A stretch of DNA of 11,845 nucleotides from Cerioporus squamosus (Eukaryota; Basidiomycota; Agaricomycetes; Polyporales; Polyporaceae). Made by a program: the position numbers and the translations under genes. Shown here one piece after another: positions 1-9,302 of the stretch; within the stretch, counting starts at the first letter, position 1, and the number at the start of each line of letters is the position of its first letter. Location of the stretch: positions 1 through 11,845 of the forward strand of contig JABYQS010000870.1 in NCBI GenBank assembly GCA_022592435.1. Direction: 5' to 3'. A model generated the notes under the pieces. It did no database searches. It was given only the letters and a program-made list of their open reading frames with translations, and was not told where the DNA came from.

Positions 1-339
1 TCGCTGTCCCCGATGGTCTGTCAGCCAGCACGAGGGCCCATGTGACATGGACATGGTCGGATGTATGTACGCACCGTGTCATGCTTTCATAGCAACGTGG
101 CATTCGTTTGAATTTTCTGGCGTAATGAGCCAGTAGACACCATTATCAGCGTTGCCAAGGCGCACTCGCCCATGTCTCTCGCTGTTGCACAACGAGCACA
201 ACTGACAGACAGCAGAAATGGTGGAGTACGGATCATGCGTACGACAACTACAGTCGCCTACTCGATCTGCCCTCTACGCCGATGGCACCATAGGGGACCT
301 AGTACTGATCGAGCGAGAGCCATACCGTCTGCGGCTGCT
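1..339. other. Left-edge stretch with no supported gene
   Basis: I see no coding region, RNA gene or repeat here. Short open frames exist in several frames, but they either run into the G tract that follows or have no recognisable protein pattern. The sequence is of ordinary mixed composition up to the abrupt start of the homopolymer. Confidence 0.5.

Positions 340-410
<71 letters not shown>
340..410. repeat. 71-base poly-G homopolymer
   Basis: An uninterrupted run of 71 G bases (C on the other strand) with abrupt, non-repetitive edges (gcggctgct before, tctcgcctcc after). There is no imperfect unit, so it is a pure mononucleotide tract. Reading through it gives only artificial poly-Gly or poly-Pro frames. 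Such a tract could form G-quadruplex structures and would be hard to replicate and sequence. It may be genuine, or may be an artefact such as dark-cycle G calls in two-colour sequencing or a bad join. The sequence alone cannot decide. Confidence 0.97.
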
Positions 411-411
<1 letters not shown>

Positions 412-3400
412 CTCGCCTCCCTTGACCATGCTGGAGAGGACGGTCAAGCATTTGGCCCCGCCGACTCCCGTTAGATCCTGACATTGCGTCGCCTGAGCGA
501 GGAGCGTGGAGCGACCGGATCAGTCAAAGTCGACGACCACACGCCGACTCGCCGAGCGAGAGGGGACGTACTGCGTGTTTGTCGAGGAACATCGTGACGA
601 CATCAAGCGCGACATCCTACGCGTCCCCGTTCGCACGGTGCTGGTGAAACTCCACAAAACGCAGAGCGAACTGCAACCAGTGCAAGAACACCGCAGGGGC
701 CCGAAGCTGGAATGTGGCCTGTGATGACGACGAGTACCGATGCAAATCATCCATAGACTCCCCGCACTTCGTTTGCAACATTGGCGGCATTGAAATTCGC
801 GAAGTCGACCCTGCTGCTCCCCTAACTGGGCAACATGCCACGAGAGGCCGGCATATCGGTCTATGTGTACAGCAGTTGTCCAGTCTCCAGTAGTGCGATC
901 CGAATCGTATCATTGAGGTATAACGTACATTTGTGCTCAAATGGCGAACGTGTCGTCCCTCCCTGATGCCACTAAAGACGCCGTTCTCATCCCATTTTCT
1001 GAACTCGTCTGTCGCACCCTCAGGCTCGAATGATGATGGGACTGAACCGCTCCAGTCAACTTTTGCGCAAACATTTGTACTGATGTAGCCTAGTGCCGCA
1101 AGTTGGAGTGAGGAGAAGCGAAGCTAAGAGATGTTGGTGGTTGGGAGCAAGGACCGTCGCGCTCCAACGCGCTCCGGGCGGACGCGTTTTGCGCGTCTGG
1201 CCATGTGACCGGGCGTCTCGCGGGTCCGAGTGCCACGGAGAGAGTCCGAGTAAGCCAGCACGACTCGGACATTTTTTCCATGAAACACTCATAGTCCATC
1301 CAGGATCACGGCCAGTACATACCACAGCACAACTTATCGGCTCGCGGATTTTCAATGCAGTGGATGGCTATCCCAAGTTCGGCTCCATTGCACGCATACT
1401 TACTACGCTGTGGCTAACACCATGACGAGGGCCAGGTCTCCACTTGTGGATTGGTATAGGAACACATAGCTTATGCGGTATACAAAGGACTACACACTTC
1501 AACCATGCTCCGGTATTCGAGTCACCTCCTGAGCTTGAAAATGTAGGTGTACAATTTATCTCGTTTCTGCCCAACTGACAGAAGCCCTCAGGCTCGTGAC
1601 TCCTATCCTAGTTTGTAGTCAAGTAGCGGAAGTTAATCCCGCCAGGAGCTCGGCCCTTTCCCTGATCCCTCCGCACTCCTGGATGCTCTGCGCGGCCCGC
1701 CTCTGTGCACTGCTCGCACACGGCCCGATAAGTATCGGTGACGAGATGGTGTTCCTGTGTCATTCTGCGTAGACGGTATCACGGAGAGCACTGTTCGATG
1801 ATGTCAGGTGAATCGGTACTCACGTCTCCGTGCATGAGTTGTCACAGTCATGCTCTCCGGCTTTGTGCATGTCGCTCAGCCTGCAAATCGACCGCCGACA
1901 ATCGAGCTGTCATCTTCGATGAGTCCGAGCACGTCCATCGCCAGCTTGGGGAATATCGTACGTGCTGGCGACCAGTGTTCCGGCGGAAGCCACAGGCCCA
2001 CTCCACGTAGCTGACAATGTCGAAGCACATTCTGACGAGCAGCGTTGGACGATGAGGATGGCGGGAGACAAAGTTGAGTACCGACCGTGTGTCCAAGGCT
2101 TGTGCTACTTAACCTTATATATCTCTGTCTCGCATTGCCAAAAGCAGTACTCAACGCATCCCAGGGAAGTCGACCTTGAAAGTATATTTACTGGCGTTTG
2201 TGTCTGACAATGGTCAATGTCCCGTCCAAACCCGGACATCCCCATCTCGAGTCGCTGGACATGCCACGGGAACGGTCACGGAACGATCGGAATCTGCCCC
2301 AGTGCTCCTCCGTCCCAAGAACCATCGGAGCCGACCCGCAGGCATAGGAGATAACGACATGCTTGACCATGGGACTGGCATTCAAAGCTAGTACATAAGA
2401 GACGTCCTTCGATTGCTGTATCTGGCGACCACTGGCAGATCCACCATCTTCTTCGGCCGGTCCGACTTTACTTCGACGTTGCAACGCGTTCACACGAGTC
2501 GGGGGCACTACAAGTCGCACCAGCGTGTCGGAGTGAGGTTCGTTCTCTGGGGTACCCGCGGGAATAGGCGAAGCTGTATTTGAAAGTGCTTCCTGCGCGC
2601 TGACGGCACTGGAGCTACATAGGATATGAAAAGACTTGAGTGACTTGGTCGTCGAACGAAGAGCCAGGAGGCACGGGGGACTGCAGACCTGACCGTCTCT
2701 CTCTTCTCATCTACCGCGTACTACTACTTGACTTCATACTTGTCAATATGGTGGCCGAGTTGCACTGGCAGTGAGTCGTACAGGGCAATTACATACAGTC
2801 TGCTCTTCAAGGCGAGGTACATCTCCGTCATATTGTGTCCGGATCCCAATGCGTAAGGGAATTCACGCCGCTCAACGTTTCAAAAGGCACGTCTTGCGGT
2901 GTCAGAGCCTACGAGTATGGTTAACATTCTGCCATGTACTTTGCACCAGCTGAAGCTTCTCCATCCATCACTCTGGCATGCGTTCAGCACATCTGTCCGA
3001 TTCCACCGCTTCAACCAATAGCGGGTCCTCAACTCGACACAGTGTAGTACTTCGTTCCTAGGTATGCCGGCATTGCGACAGGCCAAGTCGCTCGTCGGTG
3101 CGATGTGTCAGATTGGCTTCTTGGTGGGCCATTTCTCTTCCGAAATAGCACCGGCCCAGGCATGGATGATCAGAGGTGGCTAGGCTCACAGTCTGCGTCG
3201 AGCTTGAACGTTGATGCTCGCTAATCACTGGGGCGCCTCTCGCGCAGCGTTATGTACTGCTGCAAGGAACACAGAGATTCAACAAATCAAGCGGTCGTGC
3301 TGTACTCTACATGCGCCATAGAAGCTGCTCACCTCAGTGGAGTATGAGGGAGTACGACCGAGCGTACGGTTGCTCGTTATTCACTCCTGCGCTTTGCCCT

Positions 3401-4330
3401 CGATGGCATACCCGCGCCACACTTCCGAGTCGAGTCCGAGGTCGGAGACAGCAAGTGCTGTTGTTAGGAAGCTGTCGGATTTAAAAGTTGCGTCGAGAGA
3501 CGTCCGCTCCCACGTTAAGTTGCTCGCTCACGATTCGGAGGAACATCAGAGCAGAAAGATGGCTGAGAGCTAGAAGGCTAGCCTAAGGCAAGCTCGTGAA
3601 CCTGCCTCCCGGGCGCCAGCACTGGCGGAAGTCACTGAGACTTGGGCAGGTATGCAGGTCCCAGGAGGCTTATCCCTCAATAGATGGGTCGCGTATATCT
3701 AGCCTGGGCCTCCGCCTGCAAAATTTATCAGGCTACGCATGGGTGTCGGTTTCACTGGCTTTGAAGTACTTACCGATGTCAACTCGTTTTCATGAGCAGC
3801 CAAGGTACTCCTATCGTTTGTAGTTCACGGCTATGGACACATACAGGCTAACAAAGCTGGTAGATAGGACATTCCGGAGGAGCCTGTCGAGGAGGCGAGG
3901 TTAAGAGTCGTGATCAAGCGCGCCAGCGCCAATGAGAGACAAGGAGTACCAGGGAGTACCACACCAGTAACGGCCATGATCTACACTCTTTCCTCCGCAC
4001 CACCACCACTGTTCACTTTCAGACCTTGCTGATGGCCTTCTTGACGTCGCGGACAACTAGCAGACAACGCACGACGCCTTTCCTTGCTCTATCATCGTCC
4101 GGAAGCAAGTCCGCGTCTTCGTCCATGACTCAGCGCCCGTCGGCTTCCCGCGCAGTGATATGTGCCCGTTGCAACGTGGTCCGTGCGCGGGTCCTGCCTA
4201 CTGTGCCCCAGGCTCGCAGGTTCCCTAACTCTCCCGGTGAAACTCCCTAGAGCGGCTTCTTCGTGGACCTGTGACTCTTCTCCGACTGTCATCTTCGATA
4301 AGCCCCGTTTGACTCCTCTATCAAGCAACT
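411..4330. other. About 3.9 kb gene-poor region
   Basis: No open frame here exceeds about 110 codons, and none shows a recognisable domain apart from a weak transposase-like trace near 1850-2100. Several unlisted frames are open but unexplained: 648-890 (+), with regularly spaced Cys; 942-1034 (+), a 30-residue ATG-to-stop frame; 1433-1576 (+), ending in an acidic/aromatic tail; and a 35-residue ATG frame at about 4126-4020 (-). I could not chain any of these into a spliced gene. The last 300 bases presumably hold the promoter of the ATPase gene; I see no clear TATA box there, only CT-rich patches around 3985-4020. No tRNA or rRNA pattern was seen. Confidence 0.5.
1850..2100 (-). pseudogene. 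Possible hAT-family transposase relic (weak)
   Basis: On the minus strand two overlapping frames each carry part of a pattern like the C-terminal dimerisation region of hAT transposases. One frame reads CFDIVSYVEW (about 2025-1996). The next reads HWSPARTIFPKLAMDVLGL (about 1977-1921), followed by an SS residue pair and RFAG. Known hAT proteins have a WW or YWE element, then a FPxLAxMAxDxLxIPxSS stretch, then an ERxFS-like box. The match needs a frameshift and the ERxFS box is degraded, so at best this is a decayed copy. No terminal inverted repeats or target-site duplications were found. It could be chance similarity. Confidence 0.3.
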
Positions 4331-7300
4331 ATGGGCGGATGCTGCGGCGAGTGCGCAAGCGAGGATGCACAGAGCGTGCTGTCTACCATCTCTTCCGTGA
4401 ACATACCAGCAGTCGAGCCAGCTGGAGAGCCGGGTTGTTGTGTGGGATCCACCTGTGGGTGCGACGGTGAGTGAACCACTGCTCTGATCCGCTTCCTGCT
4501 AATGCTAGGTCGTTCAGATGGATGTCTTGACGAGCTCGCGCGCGTCATCTGTGCTGACGATGAAATGCATCTCCACGACCAGCAAAAGGCAGACGGTGGA
4601 AGCGTGAAGGCGGACACATGCGGCGAAAGGAGCACTAACGATAGTGAGTGTTACGCACTTTGTGCTGCCCGCCCATATTCACCCGTCCGTAGCCACGGCC
4701 TCTGACTGCACGTGTTGCCCGAGCGATGCAGGCAATGAACAGAAGACCACAACTTCCCGTCCATCGACTCCCGCTAGTACGTGCGAGGACGGCGGGCTCC
4801 GCAAGCGCCCAGTCACCAAGGCTTCCCCTGCTCCTCCCACATACCCCAAGGAGGCATGCGGGGAACACCGTACGCTCGCTCGGGGCCGCTACAACGACAC
4901 CCTCACCGCCTTTGGATGCGTCTGTAAGGCTCTGCTGGCGCGTGGCCTCAAGTCCTGCTGCACTCCCAATGGCAAAGCCGTCGCGCGTTCCGGCTCAAGC
5001 AAGCGTAGCACGCGAGTCATATTCTCAGGCCGTACCTCTCACGAGAGCTCTCGTGCAGGCTCTGTGCACAGCTGCTGCGGCCAGAGTGACTGTGGTGGAG
5101 GTCCAGCCCTGAGCATCCGCAGCATTCCATACCGCGGTCACGCGGACGCTCGGTCGCTCAAGTCAATCAAGTCGCCCTCTTGCGGTTCTGTGGACTCCTG
5201 CTGCCGTGGGGACTGCTGTGGGGGAGGGTCTTGCAGCGATGGCGCGAGCTCTCACGACGAGAAGAGCGAGCATATCGCCCTCGACATGGTGGAGAAGGGC
5301 GTCGGTGGATCCATGGAGCACGCGGTCCTGGCCGTCAAGGGTATGACCTGCACTGGCTGTGAGAACAAGCTCATCCGCACCTTGCGCGGAATCTCCGCCA
5401 TCCGCAACGCCAAGACAAGTTTAGTTCTTTGTCGCGCCGAGTTCGACTTCGACAACGCTGCCACGGACGTCGCCGCCCTCGTACAGCTCATCGAGAAGCG
5501 TTCCGGCTTCTCCGCCGAGGTCATCAAGGCTGGATCCATACGCGACATCCTCCTTACTGTCCCTGGCCCTCTGCATGACAAGTTGATCAATATGCCTCGA
5601 CCACTTGGCGTTGAAGCAATAGCACGTTCTGGCAAGGACAACATATTGATCATATACGACCCTAACGTCATTGGTCCACGCAAGGTCCTTGAACAGTACG
5701 AGTCGTTCTCGCCTGTGCTTGCAGCGGAGCCGCCGGACCCGGCGATTATGGCTGGAGCGAAGCATATTCGGAGCCTCACAATCCGCGCCGCGCTGTCTGC
5801 TGCGCTCACGATTCCTGTTCTTGTCATGACCTGGGCACCACTTCCTCCTCACCCACATGCATATGCGATCGCTTCTCTTGTGCTTGCTACCATCGTCCAG
5901 GTTGCAATCACAGGTCCCTTCTACGTCAGCTCGTTCAAGAGCCTGGTGTTCTCTCGGTTGGTCGAGACCGAGTTGCTCATCGTATTGAGTACCACGGCTG
6001 CATACGTGTATTCCGTCGTCGCGTTCGCCTTCGACATGCTCGGGCGCCCACTCGTGTCCGGCGAGTTCTTCGAGACCAGCACACTGCTCGTCACGTTGAT
6101 CATGCTCGGGCAGGTCATCAGCGCCATCGCTCGCCAGCGCGCAATCGAGGCCATTTCCATTCGGTCGCTCCAAGAACGCACGGCGTGCATTGTCTTCCCC
6201 GACGGCACGGAGAATGTTGTCGACGTCCGTCTCCTGCAGTATGAAGACACGTTCAAGGTTCTGCCCGACTCCTCCATCATCACCGACGGAGAAGTCACTT
6301 CCGGAGCGAGCAGTGTCGATGAGTCCATGATGACTGGCGAGTCGCGCCCCGTCGAGAAGGGACCCGGGAGCGCCGTGATTGCGGGTACACTGAACGGGCC
6401 AAGCACCCTTCTCGTGAAGGTGACGCGTCTTCCTGGGGACAACACGATCAGCGATATCGCACGCATGGTCGACGATGCGCGATTCTCCCGCGCACACGTG
6501 CAGGAGGCTGTCGACTGGATCTGCGGGTGGTTCGTCCCAGTGGTCTTGGCGCTCGCGCTGATCACGTTCGCCGTCTGGATGGCCGTTGGTGTCGCCGTGC
6601 GCCACCAGTCGAAGGGCGAGGCAGCTGTCACCGCGCTCACCTACGCGATCTCGGTCCTCGCCATCTCGTGCCCGTGCGCCATTGGGTTGGCAGTGCCGAT
6701 GGTCATCTTGATTGCAGGCGGCGTCGGTGCGAAGCTGGGTCTCGTGTTCAAGGCGGCCACGACTATCGAGCAGGCACGCAAGGTCACTCACGTCGTACTT
6801 GACAAGACCGGGACTGTCACCCAAGGCAAGCTTGCGGTGGTCCACCGCTTCGTGGATGACACGCCCGAGTTTGACGGAAAGGCCGTCGTCGCGGAGCTCA
6901 TCGCCAGCAGTCGCCACCCCGTGTCTCGAGCAGTGGCTGCTGATCTTGCACGAACCGCTGCCAGCCGTGGTTCGGTGGAGAACATCGAGATGGTCACTGG
7001 GAAAGGCGTGCAAGGCACCCTCCTCGGTCAGTCCATTCGTGGCGGAAGTGCCCAGTGGCTCGGACTCGAAGCCCACGCTGTCGTCCAGCCGTTCTTGGCG
7101 CAAGGTCTCACGACGTTCTGCGTTGTTCACGGCGATCGTCTTATCGCGGCGTTCGGGCTCTCCGACACTCTTCGCCCAGAAGCACTCGAGGTCATCCGCA
7201 CCCTGACCGCGCGAGACATCCGTGTGTCCATCCTTAGCGGAGATCATCCCAACGCGGTGTTCACTGCAGCCGCCGCGCTCGGCATACCCGCGGAACGCGT

Positions 7301-7730
7301 CCGCGCGGGGTGTCTTCCCGCGGACAAGCAGGCGTACATCAAGGAGCTCACCGCGCAGGGCGGAACCGTCCTCTTCTGCGGCGACGGGACGAACGACGCC
7401 GTCGCGCTCGCGCAGGCCGCCATCGGAGTTCACCTGCACACTGGGGAAGGCGCCGGGGTCGCGGCATCCACCGCGGCTGACGTTGTGCTGACGCACCCGT
7501 CGCTCACGGGCATCCTGACCCTGCTTGAGCTCTCGGACGCCGTGGCGAGGCGGATCGCACTCAACTTTGCGTGGTCGTTCGTGTATAATCTCGTCGCGAT
7601 TTTGCTGGCGGCGGGCGCGTTCGTGCACGTGCGCGTCGCACCTGCGTATGCGGGGCTCGGCGAGATCGTCAGTGTGCTGCCGGTCGTCCTTGTGGCTTTG
7701 CAGCTTAAGTGGTTCAAACCTTCTCTCTGA
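4331..7730 (+). CDS. P1B-type heavy-metal (Cu/Cd) transporting ATPase, CRP1/PCA1-like
   Basis: ATP-driven pump expected to move Cu(I) or Cd out of the cytosol. Three exons: 4331-4466, 4518-4643 and 4693-7730, joining in frame to 1,099 residues. The start is the first ATG after an in-frame stop at 4310-4312, with A at -3. Exon 1 (MGGCCGECA) and the first 290 residues are rich in Cys pairs (SCCGQSDCGGG, SCCRGDCCGGGSC), as in fungal Crp1/Pca1 pumps. One HMA domain follows with GMTCTGC (Cys307 and Cys310), then eight likely membrane helices. Catalytic motifs are complete: TGES 635-638, CPC 747-749 in TM6, DKTGT with phospho-Asp791, HP 829-830 and GDGTND 984-989. TM7 has the YN pair; TM8 reads GLGEIVSVLP with Glu1078 where Cu(I) ATPases carry MxxSS. 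The exon 3 acceptor is uncertain: 4692 or 4731 both keep frame (1,099 or 1,086 residues). Family sure; metal inferred. Confidence 0.95.
4467..4517 (+). other. Intron 1 of the ATPase gene
   Basis: 51-base GT-AG intron with donor GTGAGT, branch-like CTAAT and acceptor TTCAG. An AG at 4507-4508 also keeps frame, but the 4517 acceptor leaves a more normal distance to the branch site and gives the Cys-rich join CGCDDGCLDELARVIC. Confidence 0.75.
4644..4692 (+). other. Intron 2 of the ATPase gene (acceptor uncertain)
   Basis: Donor GTGAGT at 4644. Without splicing, the exon 2 frame stops at 4703-4705, so an intron is required. Acceptor AG at 4691-4692 gives a 49-base intron and keeps the CTCC residues. 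AG at 4730-4731 gives 88 bases with a CTGAC branch site and removes 13 residues including those Cys. Both preserve the reading frame. Confidence 0.7.
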
Positions 7731-7789
7731 TAGATGGGTTGTGTATCTATGCGTTTCCCTGATCTTTCCCGAGGCTCTCTGATAGATGG
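7723..7789 (+). repeat. 15-base direct repeat across the ATPase stop codon
   Basis: CTCTCTGATAGATGG occurs at 7723-7737, overlapping the TGA stop, and again at 7775-7789, with a 52-base period. The bases that follow each copy (gttgtgtatctatgcg and tggttggcatctgtatg) look like a diverged continuation, suggesting an old tandem duplication of the start of the 3' untranslated region. Confidence 0.8.
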
Positions 7790-8055
7790 TGGTTGGCATC
7801 TGTATGTTCGCTTGGTCGGTGTAGAGTGTTGCTGTTTTATGTATGATTTCTTGTATGAACACAGTTATGATTGAACGAGCGGGTATTTGCGGTCAAGGAT
7901 ATACGAAAAAAGTGGACGGCGAATACCGCCGGGGTAACAACGACAAGAAGAAGATCTTTGCAGGCAGCGACTCGTGAACACCAAAACATACCACGAACGA
8001 TTCAGTCAAAATCCGTGCACGAGCCTGAAATCCACGTCCTTCGCTGCGCTGTGAG
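7731..8055. other. Convergent 3' intergenic spacer
   Basis: 325 bases between the stop of the ATPase gene (+) and the stop of the small minus-strand gene. It must hold both 3' untranslated regions and poly(A) sites. I see no canonical AATAAA; the 7790-7880 part is T-rich with several TGTA motifs (for example TTGTATGAAC), which is common in fungal 3' ends. No coding frame of note. Confidence 0.6.
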
Positions 8056-8579
8056 TCACCGAGGCGATGCTGCGTGCATCTCGTCGATGTGGACATGGGC
8101 GAAAGAGTCGAGAAATACTGGGCTCTCGGGCGAGGAGGGCGAGTACTCCTGCATGTAGTCCTCCTCGGAAGGGAAGTCGTACGGCTCAATGCGCAAGGCG
8201 TCTGCACATACCCCTGAAGACATCAAAAAGTCAGCCTCCGTCTGCACTCGAGAAAGCATGGGTACTGACTGAAGAGGCGAGACGCCGCGCGCTTGGCCTG
8301 CTTATGCAGTGGGGTACGAGGCGGGTAGAACACCCGGATGTCGTCGTCCTCGCAGAAGGTCACGCTCTTCCTGCGTGGCCGGGACCCGCTAGGGTCGTTC
8401 GGCGGGAGGCTGGACGAGGATGTGCTTGCGCTCACGATCGATGCGCAAGACTCTACGAGCACGGAGTTGGGCAGGAAGTATGGCTGTCGTGGGCTCGTGT
8501 TGGCAACCGAGTATGCATCGGAGGAGGATGATGTCGAGGAGACGGAGCCGCGCTTCAGACAGCTCTTGGGGTAGCTCAT
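8056..8579 (-). CDS. Unnamed small protein with KSVTF (PP1-docking-type) motif
   Basis: I do not recognise this gene by name. Two exons on the minus strand, 8579-8270 and 8213-8056, give about 155 residues. It starts MSYPKSCLKRG, followed by a Ser-rich low-complexity stretch (residues about 11-65). A basic-then-acidic core, RPRRKSVTFCEDDDIRVFY, comes next. Beyond the splice the tail is acidic with Tyr/Pro/Ser (DFPSEEDYMQEY, then DSFAHVHIDEM). KSVTF fits the RVxF consensus for binding protein phosphatase 1, and RRKS before it fits a basophilic kinase site. No membrane segment or signal peptide. This start was chosen because the only upstream in-frame ATG (8753) lies above the TATA box. GC-rich third positions and intact frame over both exons support it as real. 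A PP1 regulatory role is inference. Confidence 0.75.
8214..8269 (-). other. Intron of the small KSVTF-protein gene
   Basis: 56-base intron on the minus strand with donor GTCAGT, branch CTGAC and acceptor CTTCAG. Without splicing, the frame ends a few codons into the intron region (stop at 8223). With splicing it runs on into an acidic 50-residue tail in a frame that is open to 8056. Confidence 0.7.
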
Positions 8580-8730
8580 GATGACAGAGGTGAAGGTGTT
8601 GGTGATAAGAGGGGTGGTAGAGGACGAATATGAAGAGGCAGAATGAGAGGGCAGAGCCAGCCTCGGCGGCGAAGTAAAGCTTAATGACGGGAGTGGTGAG
8701 GAGGGTGATCGTCGACGGACCAGACCATTG

Positions 8731-8738
8731 TACTTATA
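8731..8738 (-). promoter_or_regulatory. TATA box of the small KSVTF-protein gene
   Basis: TATAAGTA on the minus strand, about 150 bases upstream of the chosen ATG at 8579. The region between is pyrimidine-rich (TTCGTCCTCTACCACCCCTC), as is common in fungal leaders, and contains no other ATG in frame. Confidence 0.55.
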
Positions 8739-8753
8739 CGACGCTGCGCACAT

Positions 8754-9302
8754 CCGAGATTGCTCGTCGCGGATGTGGCGCTCTTTGTATCGGGCCTGCG
8801 AGGTTCCTACTCACCGATCGCGGGATCGAGGACAGGGTGCTGCAATACCCAGATCCTCAGCGGGTTGGTGCCTGCGGGTATACCAGAGTCCGTGCTGCAA
8901 GAGGCGTCGGGAGCGAGAGGATCTGTGGATGCGGATGTAGCGGATGTGATCGGACCCTTTTCGCTGCTTCGTGCTATTAGGGCTGTCATCCTGGCTTATC
9001 CTAGAAGTATGCAGAGCACTGAAGACACCGCCTCGAATGAATTCACCTGCGGAAGCCATTGCGATCCGAGCTGGGCAGCATGGGTGCTAGGAAGGACATC
9101 GTGGTCCAGTTTTGAACCAGACGGCGCCGAACTCCGCTGTGCTGCGTGACGGCGCTTGGCTGGACCCACAACTTCTTGTTTCGACCCACAACCACCTGGC
9201 CATCTGCCCGATCGTTCCTGGAACTGGGTCTCCCCGGCGGATGCAAACTCTCGCCTCGAGCTACTTGTGATACATACCTCCATTCTTGCTTATGATGTCA
9301 GC
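8754..9302. other. Divergent intergenic region between the small protein and GTPase genes
   Basis: Promoter space for the minus-strand gene on the left and the GTPase gene on the right. It contains open frames on both strands: 8760-9149 (+), opening with TTG rather than ATG, and 8989-8807 (-), a 60-residue ATG frame ending at GGTGAGTAG, which also resembles a splice donor. Neither has a recognisable pattern. I do not call a gene here. Confidence 0.45.

Noticed and set aside
172..484. Poly-Gly and poly-Pro proteins across the G run
   Set aside because: All are produced by the homopolymer itself and have no other coding signal.
1185..1199. Short hairpin ACGCG-TTTTG-CGCGT
   Set aside because: A five-base stem is expected by chance and has no context such as a terminator or attachment site.
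1876..2520. The long minus-strand frames at 2154-1876 and 2520-2188 as intact genes
   Set aside because: They lack recognisable full domains; at best the first holds a decayed hAT transposase fragment.
3337..3823. Plus-strand frames of 78 and 75 codons
   Set aside because: No pattern, splice chain or codon bias distinguishes them from chance frames.
4644..4646. GTG as a start codon for the 1,028-codon frame of the ATPase
   Set aside because: In a eukaryotic nuclear gene this GTGAGT is a splice donor; exons at 4331-4466 and 4518-4643 supply an ATG and a fitting Cys-rich N terminus.
7711..7720. GGTTCAAACC, resembling a tRNA B box
   Set aside because: It encodes part of the ATPase C terminus (WFKP), and there is no A box or cloverleaf around it.
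5421..7862. An 813-codon open frame on the minus strand opposite the ATPase
   Set aside because: It is a shadow of the GC-rich codon bias of the plus-strand gene. Its translation is dominated by Arg, Asp, His and Glu with no domain, while the plus strand has every P-type ATPase motif.
8580..8753. N-terminal extension of the small minus-strand protein from an ATG at 8753
   Set aside because: This ATG is upstream of the TATA box at 8731-8738, and the extension is low-complexity Ser/Pro typical of a pyrimidine-rich leader.
8760..9149. A 129-codon plus-strand open frame
   Set aside because: It opens with TTG, has no recognised pattern and overlaps promoter space. A spliced exon on either strand cannot be excluded, but I cannot support one.
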